Source: MPNO01 sp965205995 (GTDB lineage Bacteria; Pseudomonadota; Alphaproteobacteria; MPNO01). From it: 64,000 nucleotides of DNA. The notes below the pieces were generated by a model that saw only the letters and a list, made by a program, of their open reading frames with translations, was not told the origin of the DNA and did not search any database. The stretch covers positions 1,054,001-1,118,000 of the forward strand of contig OZ242200.1 of NCBI GenBank assembly GCA_965205995.1. Reading direction: 5' to 3'. The position numbers were made by a program, and so were the translations under genes. This document shows positions 24,967-34,948 of the stretch, in pieces (within the stretch, counting starts at the first letter, position 1; every line of letters starts with the position of its first letter).

Positions 24967-26487
24967 ATGAACACACAAGTCAGGAGCTACGCGGATCTGC
25001 GCGCGTTCGCCGACCGGCTCGAATCCGAGGGCCGGCTGGTGCGCGTCTCGACCCCGGTATCCACGGCGCTCGAAATGACCGAGATCCAGACCCGCCTGCT
25101 TGCCGAACGCGGCCCCGCGGTGATCTTCGAAAACCCGGTCAAGGCGGACGGGACGCCGTCCGAGATGCCGGTCCTCGCCAATTTGTTCGGCACGGTCGAG
25201 CGCGTCGCCTGGGGGATGGGGCGCGAGCCGGATACGCTTCGCGAGCTCGGCGAGCAGCTCGCCTTCCTGCGCCAGCCGGAACCCCCGGGAGGCTGGCGCG
25301 AGGCACTGGAGATGCTGCCGCTGCTCAAGACCGCGATGGCGATGAAGCCGCGCACCGTCAGCCGCGCCCCCTGCCAGGAGGTCGTGCTCACCGGCGACGA
25401 CGTCGATCTCGCCCGCCTGCCGGTGCAGATGTGCTGGCCCGATGAGCCGGCGCCGCTGATCACCTGGCCGCTGGTGGCGACCGCCGATGCGCGCGGGCGA
25501 ACCAATCTCGGCATCTACCGCATGCAGGTCACCGGCCGGAATACCACCCTGATGCGGTGGCTGCGGCATCGCGGCGGCGCGCGCCACCATGCCGAGCGCG
25601 CGGAGACCGGAGACGGCGGGGGACGGACGCTGCCCGCCGCGGCGGTGATCGGCGCCGATCCCGCGACCATCGTCGCTGCCGTGGCGCCGGTGCCCGAGAC
25701 GATGTCGGAATACCGCTTCGCCGGTCTGCTGCGCGGCCGCCGGCTCGACCTCGTCGACTGCAAGACGGTGCCGCTCAAGGTCCCGGCCGACGCCGAGATC
25801 GTGCTGGAAGGCGAGGTCTCGCTCGACGAGTACGGCGAAGAGGGACCGTATGGCGACCACACGGGCTACTACAACCCGGCCGACAGCTTCCCGGTGTTCA
25901 CCGTCAAGGCGATGACGATGCGGCGCGCGCCCCTCTACCTCACCACCTTCACCGGCCGTCCGCCGGACGAGCCCTCGGTGCTGGGCGAGGCGCTGAACGA
26001 GATCTTCGTGCCGCTCCTGATCCAGCAATTCCCCGAAATCAGCGACTTCTGGCTGCCGCCCGAGGCCTGCAGCTACCGGGTTGCGGTGGTCGGGCTCAAG
26101 AAGGCGTATCCGGGCCACGCCAAGCGCATCATGATGGCGGTCTGGTCCTATCTCCGGCAGTTCATGTACACCAAATTCGTGATCGTGGTGGATGCCGAAC
26201 TCGACACACGGCGCTGGACCGACGTGGTCTGGGCGATCGCCACCAATGTCGATCCGGCGCGCGATCTCACGGTGATCGAGAACACGCCGATCGACACGCT
26301 CGATTTCGCCTCCCCGGAACCCGGGCTCGGCGCCAAGCTGGGGATCGACGCGACGACCAAGATCCCGCCCGAGACCTCCCGCCCTTGGGGGCGGCCGATC
26401 CGGATGGACGGGGAGGTGATCGCCGAAGTCACGCGCAGATGGGCGGAATACGGCCTGCCGGGGGCGGGCGACCCCATCTGGCGCTGA
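24967..26487 (+). CDS. ubiD: UbiD-family decarboxylase
   Basis: This 506-residue UbiD protein decarboxylates 4-hydroxy-3-polyprenylbenzoate in ubiquinone synthesis, using prenylated FMN made by UbiX. Features are RTNLGIYRMQVTGRNTTLMRW (prFMN site), AVIGADPATIVAA, and the catalytic stretch EYGEEGPYGDHTGYYN with the conserved Glu residues. The C-terminal domain includes SPEPGLGAKLGIDATTK. ATG 24967 is the first start after the atp operon. Neighbours are housekeeping, so the quinone role is likelier than a catabolic one. Confidence 0.88.
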   Translation: MNTQVRSYADLRAFADRLESEGRLVRVSTPVSTALEMTEIQTRLLAERGPAVIFENPVKADGTPSEMPVLANLFGTVERVAWGMGREPDTLRELGEQLAFLRQPEPPGGWREALEMLPLLKTAMAMKPRTVSRAPCQEVVLTGDDVDLARLPVQMCWPDEPAPLITWPLVATADARGRTNLGIYRMQVTGRNTTLMRWLRHRGGARHHAERAETGDGGGRTLPAAAVIGADPATIVAAVAPVPETMSEYRFAGLLRGRRLDLVDCKTVPLKVPADAEIVLEGEVSLDEYGEEGPYGDHTGYYNPADSFPVFTVKAMTMRRAPLYLTTFTGRPPDEPSVLGEALNEIFVPLLIQQFPEISDFWLPPEACSYRVAVVGLKKAYPGHAKRIMMAVWSYLRQFMYTKFVIVVDAELDTRRWTDVVWAIATNVDPARDLTVIENTPIDTLDFASPEPGLGAKLGIDATTKIPPETSRPWGRPIRMDGEVIAEVTRRWAEYGLPGAGDPIWR

Positions 26488-26552
26488 GTGTCTTGTCCTC
26501 GCACCGCCCGCCCGGATCGCCTATAAGACCGGGCGCGCAACCGGAGCCCTCA

Positions 26553-27896
26553 ATGTCGACCGTCTCGGATCCTCTCGATCTTCTGGCAAACCTGCTCGCG
26601 GCCGCCAAGCGGGCGGGCGCCGATAGCGGGGATGCGGTGTTCTTCGAAGCGGCCTCGCTCGCGGTCGCCCAGCGACTCGGCAAGTCCGAGAAGCTCGAAC
26701 GCTCGGAAAGCCGCGACCTCGGGCTCAGGGTCCTGGTGGGGAAGCGCCAGGCGATCGCCTCCACCACCGATTTCACCCCGGACTCGCTCGACGCGCTGGT
26801 CGAGCGCGCGCTGGCAATGGCGCGGGCGGCTCCCGAAGACCCCTATTGCGGCATCGCCGATCCGGGCCAGATCGCGACCGAGGTCAAGGACCTCGACATC
26901 TGCGATGCCGACGAGCCTTCGGCGGAAATCCTGGTGGCCCGCGCCCGGGAGGCCGAGGATGCCGCGCGCGCCGTCGACGGCGTCACCAATTCCGAGGGCG
27001 CGGAGGCGGGGTGGAGCCGCTCGACCATCGCGCTCGCCGCGACCAACGGCTTCGCCCGGGAATACCGGCTGTCGTCGCAGAGCATCGCCGCGTCCGTCCT
27101 CGCCGGCGAGGGCACGGCGATGGAACGCGACTACGATTTCCACACCGCGGTCTATGGCAGCGATCTGCGCGCACCGGCGGAGATCGGCGCCAACGCCGGA
27201 GGGCGCGCGGTGCGCCGGCTCGGCGCGCGCAAAGTAGAGACCTCACGGGTGCCGGTGGTCTATGACAGCCGCGTCTCGGGCGGGTTGGTTCGCCATCTCG
27301 CGCAGGCGATCAACGGCCCGTCGGTCGCGCGCGGGACATCGTTTCTCAAGGACCGGCTGGGCGAGCGGGTCTTTCCGAATGGAATAGACATCGTCGACGA
27401 TCCGCACCGCCCGCGCGGGCTGCGTTCCAAACCGTTCGACGCCGAGGGGGTGGCGAACCGGCGGCGCGCGCTGGTCGAGGACGGCGTGCTCGGGACCTGG
27501 GTGCTGGACCTCGCCTCGGCCCGCCAGCTCGGGCTCGAAACCACGGGTCACGCCGCGCGCGGGACCTCCTCCCCGCCTTCGCCCGCGGCGACCAATCTGT
27601 GGATGCGGCCGGGCACCGCGTCGTCCGAAGCGTTGATCGGAGAGATCGAGAGCGGTTTCTACGTCACCGAGCTGATCGGCATGGGGGTGAACGGGGTGAC
27701 CGGCGACTACAGCCGGGGGGCGACCGGGTACTGGATCGAGAACGGCGAGATCGCCTATCCGGTGAGCGAGGTCACCGTGGCCGGCAACCTCAGGGACATG
27801 TTCGCCAGCTTGACGCCGGCCGACGATCTCGAATTCCGCTTCGGGGTCGATGCGCCGACGATCCGCATCGACGGGATGACCATCGCGGGAATTTGA
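26553..27896 (+). CDS. pmbA: TldD/PmbA-family metalloprotease subunit (TldE-like)
   Basis: This 447-residue protein is PmbA/TldE. Landmarks are RDLGLRVLVGKRQAIASTTDF, SEGAEAGWSRS, VPVVYDSRVSGGLVRHLAQAINGPSVARG and the C-terminal GFYVTELIGMGVNGVTGDYSRGATGYWIENGEI. It lacks the HExxxH zinc motif found in TldD, as TldE does. TldD/TldE heterodimers digest unfolded peptides and mature microcins in E. coli. It sits between ubiD and an msbA-like gene, a common alphaproteobacterial order. Confidence 0.92.
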   Translation: MSTVSDPLDLLANLLAAAKRAGADSGDAVFFEAASLAVAQRLGKSEKLERSESRDLGLRVLVGKRQAIASTTDFTPDSLDALVERALAMARAAPEDPYCGIADPGQIATEVKDLDICDADEPSAEILVARAREAEDAARAVDGVTNSEGAEAGWSRSTIALAATNGFAREYRLSSQSIAASVLAGEGTAMERDYDFHTAVYGSDLRAPAEIGANAGGRAVRRLGARKVETSRVPVVYDSRVSGGLVRHLAQAINGPSVARGTSFLKDRLGERVFPNGIDIVDDPHRPRGLRSKPFDAEGVANRRRALVEDGVLGTWVLDLASARQLGLETTGHAARGTSSPPSPAATNLWMRPGTASSEALIGEIESGFYVTELIGMGVNGVTGDYSRGATGYWIENGEIAYPVSEVTVAGNLRDMFASLTPADDLEFRFGVDAPTIRIDGMTIAGI

Positions 27897-27956
27897 GGCC
27901 CGCTCTGGCGGCGCTCAACGTGATAGAATCCAACCATCACCGTTTCGGAAATTCGC

Positions 27957-29786
27957 ATGTCCGGTCCGCACAGTAGCGGCTTGTCGGCGGGGGTCGCCGG
28001 CCGATCGAACACCCGGGATCTCATGCGCCGTGTGCTCCGCGAGCGGCTGCGGGGCTATTCCGCTCCGATCGCGGCCTCGCTGTTCTGCATGGTTGTCGCG
28101 TCAGCGGCGGTCGCCGGCATCGTGTGGCTGATGCAACCGGCGCTCGACGACGTCTTCATTGCGGGCGACCGGGTGTTGCTCTACTTGATTCCCTTGGGAG
28201 TCTTTGCACTCTCGCTTCTCGGTGGCGGCGCCACCTATCTCCAGCACGTACTGACGGCCTGGGTCGGCGAACGCCTCGTCGCCGATTTCCGGCGCGACAT
28301 GTATGTCAAGCTGATGCGCGCCGATCTGGGCTTCTTCGTCAACACCCAGACCGGCAATCTGATCGCGCGCTTCACCAGCGACGCCTCCATGCTTCGGACG
28401 ACCCTGGTCCGGCCGATTGTGGGGTTGATCAGACACCCCCTGCAGCTGGTTTTCTTGATGGCGGTGATGTTCTACCAGGAATGGCTGATGGCGCTGATCG
28501 CCGTGGTGATATTTCCGGTTGCGATCTGGCCGATAGTCTCCATCGGCCGCCGGATACGGCGCGCCGCCTCGATCACCCAGGCGAGGATGGCGGACCTCAC
28601 CATCCGGCTCAATGAGAGCTTTCCCGCGGCGCGGCTGATCAAGGCGTATTGCATGGAGCGGGCGGAGGTGGCCCGCGCGCATTCCGCGATCGAGCAAGTC
28701 TTCAAGCGCAGCTACCGCGCCGCCCGGATCGCCGCGATCATGCGGCCGGTGATGGAAGTGCTGGGCGGGGTGATGTTCGCCGTCGTCATCCTGGTCGGGG
28801 GCAGCTTGGTGATCGAGGGAACGAGCACGCCGGGCACGTTCGGCTCGTTCATCCTGGCGCTCATGGCCGCCTACCGGCCGCTCAAGGCAATCGCCACGCT
28901 CAGCGCCGCGTTGCAGGAGGGTCTGGCGGCAGCGCAGCGTGTCTTCGCGGTGCTCGATATAGAGCCCGAAATCGTCGACGCGCCGAACGCCCAACCCCTC
29001 GCCGTCAAGGGCGGGGAGGTTCGTTTCGACACCGTGCGCTTTTCCTACACTCCCGGCGTTCCGGCGGTGGCCGATATCGATCTCATCGCGCCGGCCGGGA
29101 CGACGGTCGCCCTGGTGGGCCCGTCGGGCGCCGGGAAGTCGACCCTGCTCAACCTGATCCCCCGCTTCTACGACGCGGAAGCAGGCGCGATCGGCATCGA
29201 CGGCCAGGATGTGCGCGGTGTCACGCTCGCCTCGCTCCGCGGATCGATCGGGCTGGTAAGCCAGGAAGTGACACTGTTCGACGACACGGTTCGAGACAAC
29301 ATCGGATACGGCCGGGCCGGGGCGACGATGGACGAGATCGTGGCAGCCGCCAGGAACGCCGGAGCGCATGACTTCATCGAGACGCTCCCGAAAGGATACG
29401 ACACCCGGGTCGGAGAGCTCGGCGAGCGCCTTTCGGGGGGTCAGCGCCAGCGAATTTCGATCGCCCGCGCCATGCTCAAGGATGCGCCGATCCTGCTGCT
29501 CGACGAGGCCACATCCTCGCTCGACACCGAGTCCGAGCGCGCGGTCCGGGAGGCGCTCGATCGTCTGAAGCAGGGCCGGACGACAATTGTCATCGCTCAC
29601 CGCCTGTCCACCGTGGTCGGTTCCGATTTGATCTATGTCATCGAACACGGCCGGGTGGTCGAGTCGGGCACCCACGCCGAGCTGATCGAGGCCGGCGGCG
29701 CCTATGCGCGGCAATACGCGCTCCAGTTCGTCGATATCGAAGACGCTTCCGGAGCGGCACCTGCCGACGCCGACGCCGCCGAGTGA
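27957..29786 (+). CDS. msbA: MsbA-like lipid A/lipid exporter ABC transporter (fused TMD-NBD)
   Basis: This 609-residue half-transporter has six transmembrane helices (about 30-320) fused to an ATPase domain. Walker A GPSGAGKST starts at 388, the signature is LSGGQRQR, and Walker B is ILLLDEATSSLD. The D-loop and H-loop (IVIAHRLSTV) are intact. It precedes waaA and lpxK by short gaps, so flipping of lipid A-core across the inner membrane is the expected role. Confidence 0.88.
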   Translation: MSGPHSSGLSAGVAGRSNTRDLMRRVLRERLRGYSAPIAASLFCMVVASAAVAGIVWLMQPALDDVFIAGDRVLLYLIPLGVFALSLLGGGATYLQHVLTAWVGERLVADFRRDMYVKLMRADLGFFVNTQTGNLIARFTSDASMLRTTLVRPIVGLIRHPLQLVFLMAVMFYQEWLMALIAVVIFPVAIWPIVSIGRRIRRAASITQARMADLTIRLNESFPAARLIKAYCMERAEVARAHSAIEQVFKRSYRAARIAAIMRPVMEVLGGVMFAVVILVGGSLVIEGTSTPGTFGSFILALMAAYRPLKAIATLSAALQEGLAAAQRVFAVLDIEPEIVDAPNAQPLAVKGGEVRFDTVRFSYTPGVPAVADIDLIAPAGTTVALVGPSGAGKSTLLNLIPRFYDAEAGAIGIDGQDVRGVTLASLRGSIGLVSQEVTLFDDTVRDNIGYGRAGATMDEIVAAARNAGAHDFIETLPKGYDTRVGELGERLSGGQRQRISIARAMLKDAPILLLDEATSSLDTESERAVREALDRLKQGRTTIVIAHRLSTVVGSDLIYVIEHGRVVESGTHAELIEAGGAYARQYALQFVDIEDASGAAPADADAAE

Positions 29787-29807
29787 ACGGGCGACCCGGC
29801 GGGTGAC

Positions 29808-31121
29808 ATGACCGCGCCGCAGCATCGCAGACCCCACCCGGTGCTCGGTCTCTACTGCGCGGCGGTGACGGCGGCGTCGCTCGTCCTGCGGCGCCATGTC
29901 GGATATCGGGCGCGAATCGGCAAGGAGGACCCCGAGCGCGTGGAGGAGCGCTTCGGCCGCGCTTCGCTGGCGCGCCCGCCGGGACCGCTGGTCTGGCTCC
30001 ACGCAGCCAGCGTCGGCGAGTCGCTTTCCTTCCTGCCGCTGGTCGACGTCATCGCCGAGCGCTGGCCCCGGCTCACATCGCTGGTCACCACCGGAACCGT
30101 CACCTCGGCGCGGATGATGGCGGACCGACTGCCCGAAGGGGCGATCCACCAGTTCGCGCCGGTGGACCGGCCAGGCTGGGTGGGGGCCTTTCTCGACCAT
30201 TGGCGTCCCGATCTCGCGATTCGCATCGAATCCGAACTCTGGCCGGCGACCTTGGGCGCGATCGAGGCACGGTCGATTCCGTCGCTTCTGGTCAATGCGC
30301 GCATGTCGCCCCGGTCTCTCAAAAACTGGCAGCGCCTGCCGGGGCTCTCCCGGCGGTTGTTGCAGAGCTTTGCGCTCTGTCTCGCCCAGACGGAGGAAGA
30401 CGCGGCGCGGTTTCGCGTCCTCGGCGCGCGCGACGTCCGCTGCGTCGGCAATCTGAAACTGGCGGCGGCGGCATTGCCGTTCGACGAGGAGATGCTCGAG
30501 GCCCTGAAACGGCGCTGCGCCGGGCGTCCGCTGTGGATCGGTGCGAGCACCCATGAAGGCGAAGAGGAGCGCCTCGCCGCCGCCCATGCGGCGATCCGCT
30601 CCCGCCTGGCCGACGCGCTCCTGATCCTGGTGCCGCGCCACCCCCGGCGCGGGCCGGGTATCGCCGCGCGGCTTCGGCAAGCCGGTCACACGGTGGCGCT
30701 GCGCTCGGCCGACGAGGCGCCCGATTCGGCGATCTATGTGGCCGACGGGCTCGGCGAGCTCGGCGCGATCTACCGTCTGGCCCAGGTGGGTTTCATAGGC
30801 GGCTCGCTGGTCCCCCACGGCGGACAGAACCTGCTCGAACCGGCGCGGCTCGACTGCGCCATTCTCCACGGCCCGCACATGACGAACTTCGTCGAGATCG
30901 CCGACGAGATGGAGAAGGCGGGCGGCAGCACGCGGGTCGAGACGGAGGCGGCGCTGGCGGACGCGGTCACCGCCCTCCTCACCGACGAGGCGATGCGGTC
31001 GCGAAGCTGCGCCGCAGCTTCGCGCATCGCACAAGGCAAGACACGCATTCTCGATGCGGTCACTTGCGCCATCGCGCCGTTTCTCGACCAGGCCGCAGGG
31101 GGCACCGGTGCGCACGCCTGA
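29808..31121 (+). CDS. waaA: 3-deoxy-D-manno-octulosonic acid transferase
   Basis: This 437-residue GT30 enzyme has a membrane-anchor-like N-terminus and the catalytic base Glu in WLHAASVGES (about residue 72). Other signatures are TTGTVTSARMM, RIESELWPATL, LVNARMSPRSLKNW, LWIGASTHEGEEE and FIGGSLVPHGGQNLLEPA. It adds Kdo to lipid IVA at the inner membrane. The C-terminus overlaps the lpxK start by 14 nt. Confidence 0.95.
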   Translation: MTAPQHRRPHPVLGLYCAAVTAASLVLRRHVGYRARIGKEDPERVEERFGRASLARPPGPLVWLHAASVGESLSFLPLVDVIAERWPRLTSLVTTGTVTSARMMADRLPEGAIHQFAPVDRPGWVGAFLDHWRPDLAIRIESELWPATLGAIEARSIPSLLVNARMSPRSLKNWQRLPGLSRRLLQSFALCLAQTEEDAARFRVLGARDVRCVGNLKLAAAALPFDEEMLEALKRRCAGRPLWIGASTHEGEEERLAAAHAAIRSRLADALLILVPRHPRRGPGIAARLRQAGHTVALRSADEAPDSAIYVADGLGELGAIYRLAQVGFIGGSLVPHGGQNLLEPARLDCAILHGPHMTNFVEIADEMEKAGGSTRVETEAALADAVTALLTDEAMRSRSCAAASRIAQGKTRILDAVTCAIAPFLDQAAGGTGAHA

Positions 31122-32094
31122 ATTCTGGCGGCGCGACAGCCTCGCCGCCCGCGCGCTGGCCCCCGCCGCATGGGTCTATGGCGCGATCGCGGCGAGGCGG
31201 CGGGGAGCTGCCCGCGCCGCGAGGCCACCCGTCCCTGTCGTCTGCGTCGGCAATCTGGTCGCCGGCGGCGCCGGCAAGACGCCGGTGGCGCTGGCCCTCG
31301 GCGCGGAGCTCGCCGCCCGCCGGCATGCGGTGCATTTTCTGTCGCGCGGCTATGGCGGCGGCGAGAAAGGACCGCTCATGGTGGATCTCCGCCGGCACGG
31401 CGCGGACGACGTGGGCGACGAGGCGTTGCTGCTCGCCCGGGTCGCGCCGAGCTGGGTTTCCGCGGATCGCCCGGCGGGCGCCGCAGCCGCGGCGGATGGC
31501 GGCGCCGCGCTGGTGCTCATGGATGACGGCCATCAGAACGCGACCGTCGAGAAGGCCTATTCCATCGTCGTCATCGACGGCGAATACGGCTTCGGCAACG
31601 GACGGCTGCTGCCGGCGGGTCCCCTGCGCGAGAGAGTGGCGGCGGGGCTCGCGCGCGCCGATGCGGCGATCGTGATCGGTGCCGACGCGGCGGGAATCGT
31701 CGGCGCCCTGCCCGCCGGGCTTCGCGCGCTCCGCGGTCGCCTCGCCCCGGAGCAAGGCAGCGCGGAAATCGCGGGCAGGCGGGTGGTGGCCTTCGCCGGC
31801 ATCGCCCGCCCCGAAAAGTTCTTCGAAACCCTCCGGGCCCTCGGATGCCGGATCGCGCGCGCACAAGCCTTTCCGGACCACCATCGGTTCCGCGAGGCGG
31901 AGATCGCGGCGCTGGTCGAAACCGCGGAAAGGCTGGACGCGGTGGCGGTGACCACCGCGAAAGACGCGGTCAGGCTGCCGCCCGCCGTCCGCGATGCCGT
32001 CGCAGTCCTCGACATCGCCTTCGAGTGGGAGGACCGGGCCGGCGCCGACGCCCTGATCGATGCGATCGAGGAACGCGCGGGGATCGCAGGCTAA
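31108..32094 (+). CDS. lpxK: Tetraacyldisaccharide 4'-kinase
   Basis: LpxK of 328 residues from GTG 31108, preceded by AGGGGG. It has a P-loop (CVGNLVAGGAGKTPVALALG, about 45-65), LSRGYGG, DVGDEALLLAR and VLMDDGHQN. It phosphorylates the lipid A precursor at the inner membrane. The overlap with waaA indicates coupling. Confidence 0.94.
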   Translation: MRTPEFWRRDSLAARALAPAAWVYGAIAARRRGAARAARPPVPVVCVGNLVAGGAGKTPVALALGAELAARRHAVHFLSRGYGGGEKGPLMVDLRRHGADDVGDEALLLARVAPSWVSADRPAGAAAAADGGAALVLMDDGHQNATVEKAYSIVVIDGEYGFGNGRLLPAGPLRERVAAGLARADAAIVIGADAAGIVGALPAGLRALRGRLAPEQGSAEIAGRRVVAFAGIARPEKFFETLRALGCRIARAQAFPDHHRFREAEIAALVETAERLDAVAVTTAKDAVRLPPAVRDAVAVLDIAFEWEDRAGADALIDAIEERAGIAG

Positions 32095-32126
32095 AAGGGT
32101 CTGCAAGGGAGCGCGGACCAACGCGC

Positions 32127-33620
32127 CTATAGCAGCTTTCCCTGCGTCTCGTCGCCGGAGCCACGCTTCGGCTTGCGCGACGGACCCCCCATTCCGTCGA
32201 GCCGCGCGCCGACGCGCGCGTCGGCGAACTGGATCTCCACTGCGCTCCCCGGCACGGCGTGGGCGGCCCGCGCGACCGGCTTGCCGGCGGTGTCCCGGAT
32301 GACGGCGAAGCCGCGCTCCAACACCCGCCGATAGGAGAGGCTCTCGTGAAGCGCGGCGAGCCCCCCGAGCCTTGCGTCCAGCGCGGTCCACCGGCGCTCC
32401 ACCGATGCCGTCATGCGCCGGGCGGCGTCGGTCGCGCGGTAACGCGCCCGCGCGTTGGCGAGGCGTCCATCGACCGCGTTCGAGAGCCGTTCCGAGAAGC
32501 CGCCGACGCGCTCGCTTGCCCGCGCTACCTGCTCCGCCGGGCTTCGGATACCGGCGGCGGCGCGCTCGACCGTGGCGCCGCGCGCCGCGAGCAGATTGGC
32601 AAGCGCGTTGCGCAGCCGGTCGCTCTGGTCGTCGACCGCCTGGTTCGCCTGTTCGAGGAGGCGGTCGGGCCTCGGCAGCCCGCGCGCGAATCCCTCGACG
32701 CCGCGTATTTTATCGCGCAGGCCGCGGTCGATCGCCGCGCCGATCCTGCGCTCGATATCGAGGATCTGGTTACGCAGATCGGCGCGCACCGGGACCGCCA
32801 TCTCGGCCGCGGCGCTCGGCGTCGGCGCGCGCCGGTCGGCGACGAAATCGATCAGCGTCGTGTCGGTCTCGTGCCCGATCGCCGAGATCAGCGGGATTTC
32901 CGAGGCAGCGGCGGCGCGGACCACGGCTTCCTCGTTGAAGGTCCACAAATCTTCGAGACTGCCGCCGCCGCGGGCGACGATCAGCAAATCGGGGCGCGGC
33001 ACCGGCCCGTCGGGCGCCAGCGCGTTAAACCCGGCGATGGCGGCAGCCACCCGGGCATCCGCGCCTTCGCCCTGGACCGGCACCGGCCATAGGATCACGC
33101 GGCGGGGAAAGCGGTCGGCGAGGCGGTGAAGAATGTCGCGGATCACCGCGCCGGTGGGCGAGGTGACGACGCCGATGATGCCGGGCAGGAAGGGGATGTC
33201 CTTCTTGCGCGCCTCGTCGAACAGCCCTTCCGCGGCGAGCCGCTTGCGGCGGTCTTCCAGCAGCTTGAGAAGCGCCCCCTCCCCCGCCAGCTCGATGGAT
33301 TCGACGACGATCTGGTAGCGCGAGCTGCGCGGGTAGGACGAGATCCGCCCGGTGCAGACGATTTCCATGCCCTCTTCGAGGCGCAGCCCGAGGCGGCCGA
33401 CGGTGCCGCGCCAGCACACCGCGTCGAGCGACGCCGAATCGTCCTTCAGCGTGAAGTAGAGATGGCCGGAGCCGTGATAGTTGGGCCTGCCCGCCTCGCC
33501 CCGGACCCGCACATGCTCGAAATTTCCCTCCAGCGTCCGCTTGACGGCCTGGGAGATTTCGCTGACCGAGTATTCGACGACGTTGTGCTCGGCCGCCGTC
33601 GACGGGGGGGTGTCCGCCAT
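32127..33620 (-). CDS. xseA: Exodeoxyribonuclease VII large subunit
   Basis: This 497-residue XseA has an N-terminal OB fold (VEYSVSEISQAVKRTLEGNF, VRVRGEAGRPNYHGSGHLYF). The catalytic domain contains GVVTSPTGAVIRDILHRL, ILWPVPVQGEGAD, DLLIVARGGGSLEDLWTFNEE and SAIGHETDTTLIDFVADRRAPTPS. Long coiled-coil helices and a C-terminal barrel follow. It degrades single-stranded DNA with XseB, whose gene is not in the window. It diverges from purD with a 50-nt gap that must hold both promoters. Confidence 0.96.
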   Translation of the reverse strand: MADTPPSTAAEHNVVEYSVSEISQAVKRTLEGNFEHVRVRGEAGRPNYHGSGHLYFTLKDDSASLDAVCWRGTVGRLGLRLEEGMEIVCTGRISSYPRSSRYQIVVESIELAGEGALLKLLEDRRKRLAAEGLFDEARKKDIPFLPGIIGVVTSPTGAVIRDILHRLADRFPRRVILWPVPVQGEGADARVAAAIAGFNALAPDGPVPRPDLLIVARGGGSLEDLWTFNEEAVVRAAAASEIPLISAIGHETDTTLIDFVADRRAPTPSAAAEMAVPVRADLRNQILDIERRIGAAIDRGLRDKIRGVEGFARGLPRPDRLLEQANQAVDDQSDRLRNALANLLAARGATVERAAAGIRSPAEQVARASERVGGFSERLSNAVDGRLANARARYRATDAARRMTASVERRWTALDARLGGLAALHESLSYRRVLERGFAVIRDTAGKPVARAAHAVPGSAVEIQFADARVGARLDGMGGPSRKPKRGSGDETQGKLL

Positions 33621-33670
33621 GCGGGCATTCTATGCTAATGCTGCGCCGGGTTGTACGGGGAGCGTAGACG

Positions 33671-34939
33671 ATGCGGGTGCTGGTGGTCGGCGGCGGGGGC
33701 CGCGAACACGCGCTGTGCTGGACGATCGCCGCCTCCCCGCTGGTCGAGACGCTGTTCTGCGCGCCCGGCAATGCGGGCATCGCCGCGGATGCGGTTTGCG
33801 TGCCCGTCCAGGCGGAAGACCTGGACGGCATTCTGGACTTCGCCCGCCGGCAGCGGATCGATTTCGTCGTCGTCGGTCCCGAGGCCCCGCTGGTCGCGGG
33901 GCTGGTCGATCGTCTGGAGGAAGCCGGTATCAAGGCCTTCGGCCCCACCGCCGCCGCGGCCCGGCTGGAGGGGTCGAAAGCCTTCACCAAGGAGCTGTGT
34001 GCGCGCCACGGCATCCCGACCGCATCCTATGGCCGGTTCAGAGACCCGGAGGCAGCGAAGGCGTTCCTGGAGGACCACCCGCTCCCCATCGTGGTCAAGG
34101 CGGACGGGCTCGCCGCCGGCAAGGGGGTGGCGATCGCGGAAACCCGCGACGCCGCGCTCGCCGCCGCCAGGGAGATGCTGACCGGCGGACGCTTCGGCGC
34201 CGCGGGCGAGGAGATCGTGATCGAGGAATTCCTTACCGGCGAGGAGGCGAGCTTCTTCGCACTGGTGGACGGCGAGACGGCGCTGCCGCTGGCCGCCGCG
34301 CAGGATCACAAGCGGGCGGGCGACGGCGACACCGGCCCCAATACCGGCGGGATGGGCGCCTATTCGCCCGCGCCCGTCGTCACCGAAGAAATCGCCGAGC
34401 GCATCATGGCGCGCATCGTCCGACCGACCGTCGCCGCGATGAAGGAAGAGGGGGCGCCGTTCAAGGGGGTGCTCTATGCCGGGCTGATGATCGAGGACGG
34501 CGAGCCCCGGCTGCTCGAATACAATGTCCGCTTCGGCGACCCGGAATGCCAGGCGCTGATGGTCCGGCTCGCTTCCGACCTCCTGCCGGCCCTGATCGCG
34601 AGCGCCGACGGGGTGCTCGACATGTTCGACCTCCGCTGGCATGACGACGCGGCGCTGACCGTGGTAATGGCGTCGAAGGGCTATCCGGACGCCTATGAGA
34701 AGGGCAGCGCCATCGGCGGCCTCGACGCGTCGTCGGCGATCGACGGCGTGACCGTGTTCCACGCCGGCACCAAGGAGGACGGCGGCACGATCCGGGCGGC
34801 CGGCGGACGGGTGCTCGGGATTACCGCGCTGGCCCCGTCAATCGCCGAGGCGCAAAGTCTCGCCTATCGCGCGGTGGATGCGATCGATTGGCCCGGGGGT
34901 TTCTGCCGCCGCGATATCGGCGCGCGCGCCATCACTTGA
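33671..34939 (+). CDS. purD: Phosphoribosylamine-glycine ligase
   Basis: GAR synthetase of 422 residues. The N-terminal domain starts MRVLVVGGGGREHALCW. The ATP-grasp domain has EGSKAFTKELCARHGIPTA, PIVVKADGLAAGKGVAIAET, EEFLTGEEASFFALVDG, QDHKRAGDGDTGPNTGGMGAYSP and YNVRFGDPECQ. It catalyses the second step of purine synthesis. A catabolic gene follows within 10 nt. Confidence 0.97.
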   Translation: MRVLVVGGGGREHALCWTIAASPLVETLFCAPGNAGIAADAVCVPVQAEDLDGILDFARRQRIDFVVVGPEAPLVAGLVDRLEEAGIKAFGPTAAAARLEGSKAFTKELCARHGIPTASYGRFRDPEAAKAFLEDHPLPIVVKADGLAAGKGVAIAETRDAALAAAREMLTGGRFGAAGEEIVIEEFLTGEEASFFALVDGETALPLAAAQDHKRAGDGDTGPNTGGMGAYSPAPVVTEEIAERIMARIVRPTVAAMKEEGAPFKGVLYAGLMIEDGEPRLLEYNVRFGDPECQALMVRLASDLLPALIASADGVLDMFDLRWHDDAALTVVMASKGYPDAYEKGSAIGGLDASSAIDGVTVFHAGTKEDGGTIRAAGGRVLGITALAPSIAEAQSLAYRAVDAIDWPGGFCRRDIGARAIT

Positions 34940-34948
34940 GGAGCAACA

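Noticed and set aside
24445..26487. Possible fusion of an ATP synthase b-region frame with UbiD
   Set aside because: The frame upstream of 24967 is the shadow of atpF. UbiD starts at its own ATG 24967.
25557..27896. Possible long N-terminal extension of PmbA
   Set aside because: The extension is the shadow of ubiD. PmbA family sequence begins at ATG 26553.
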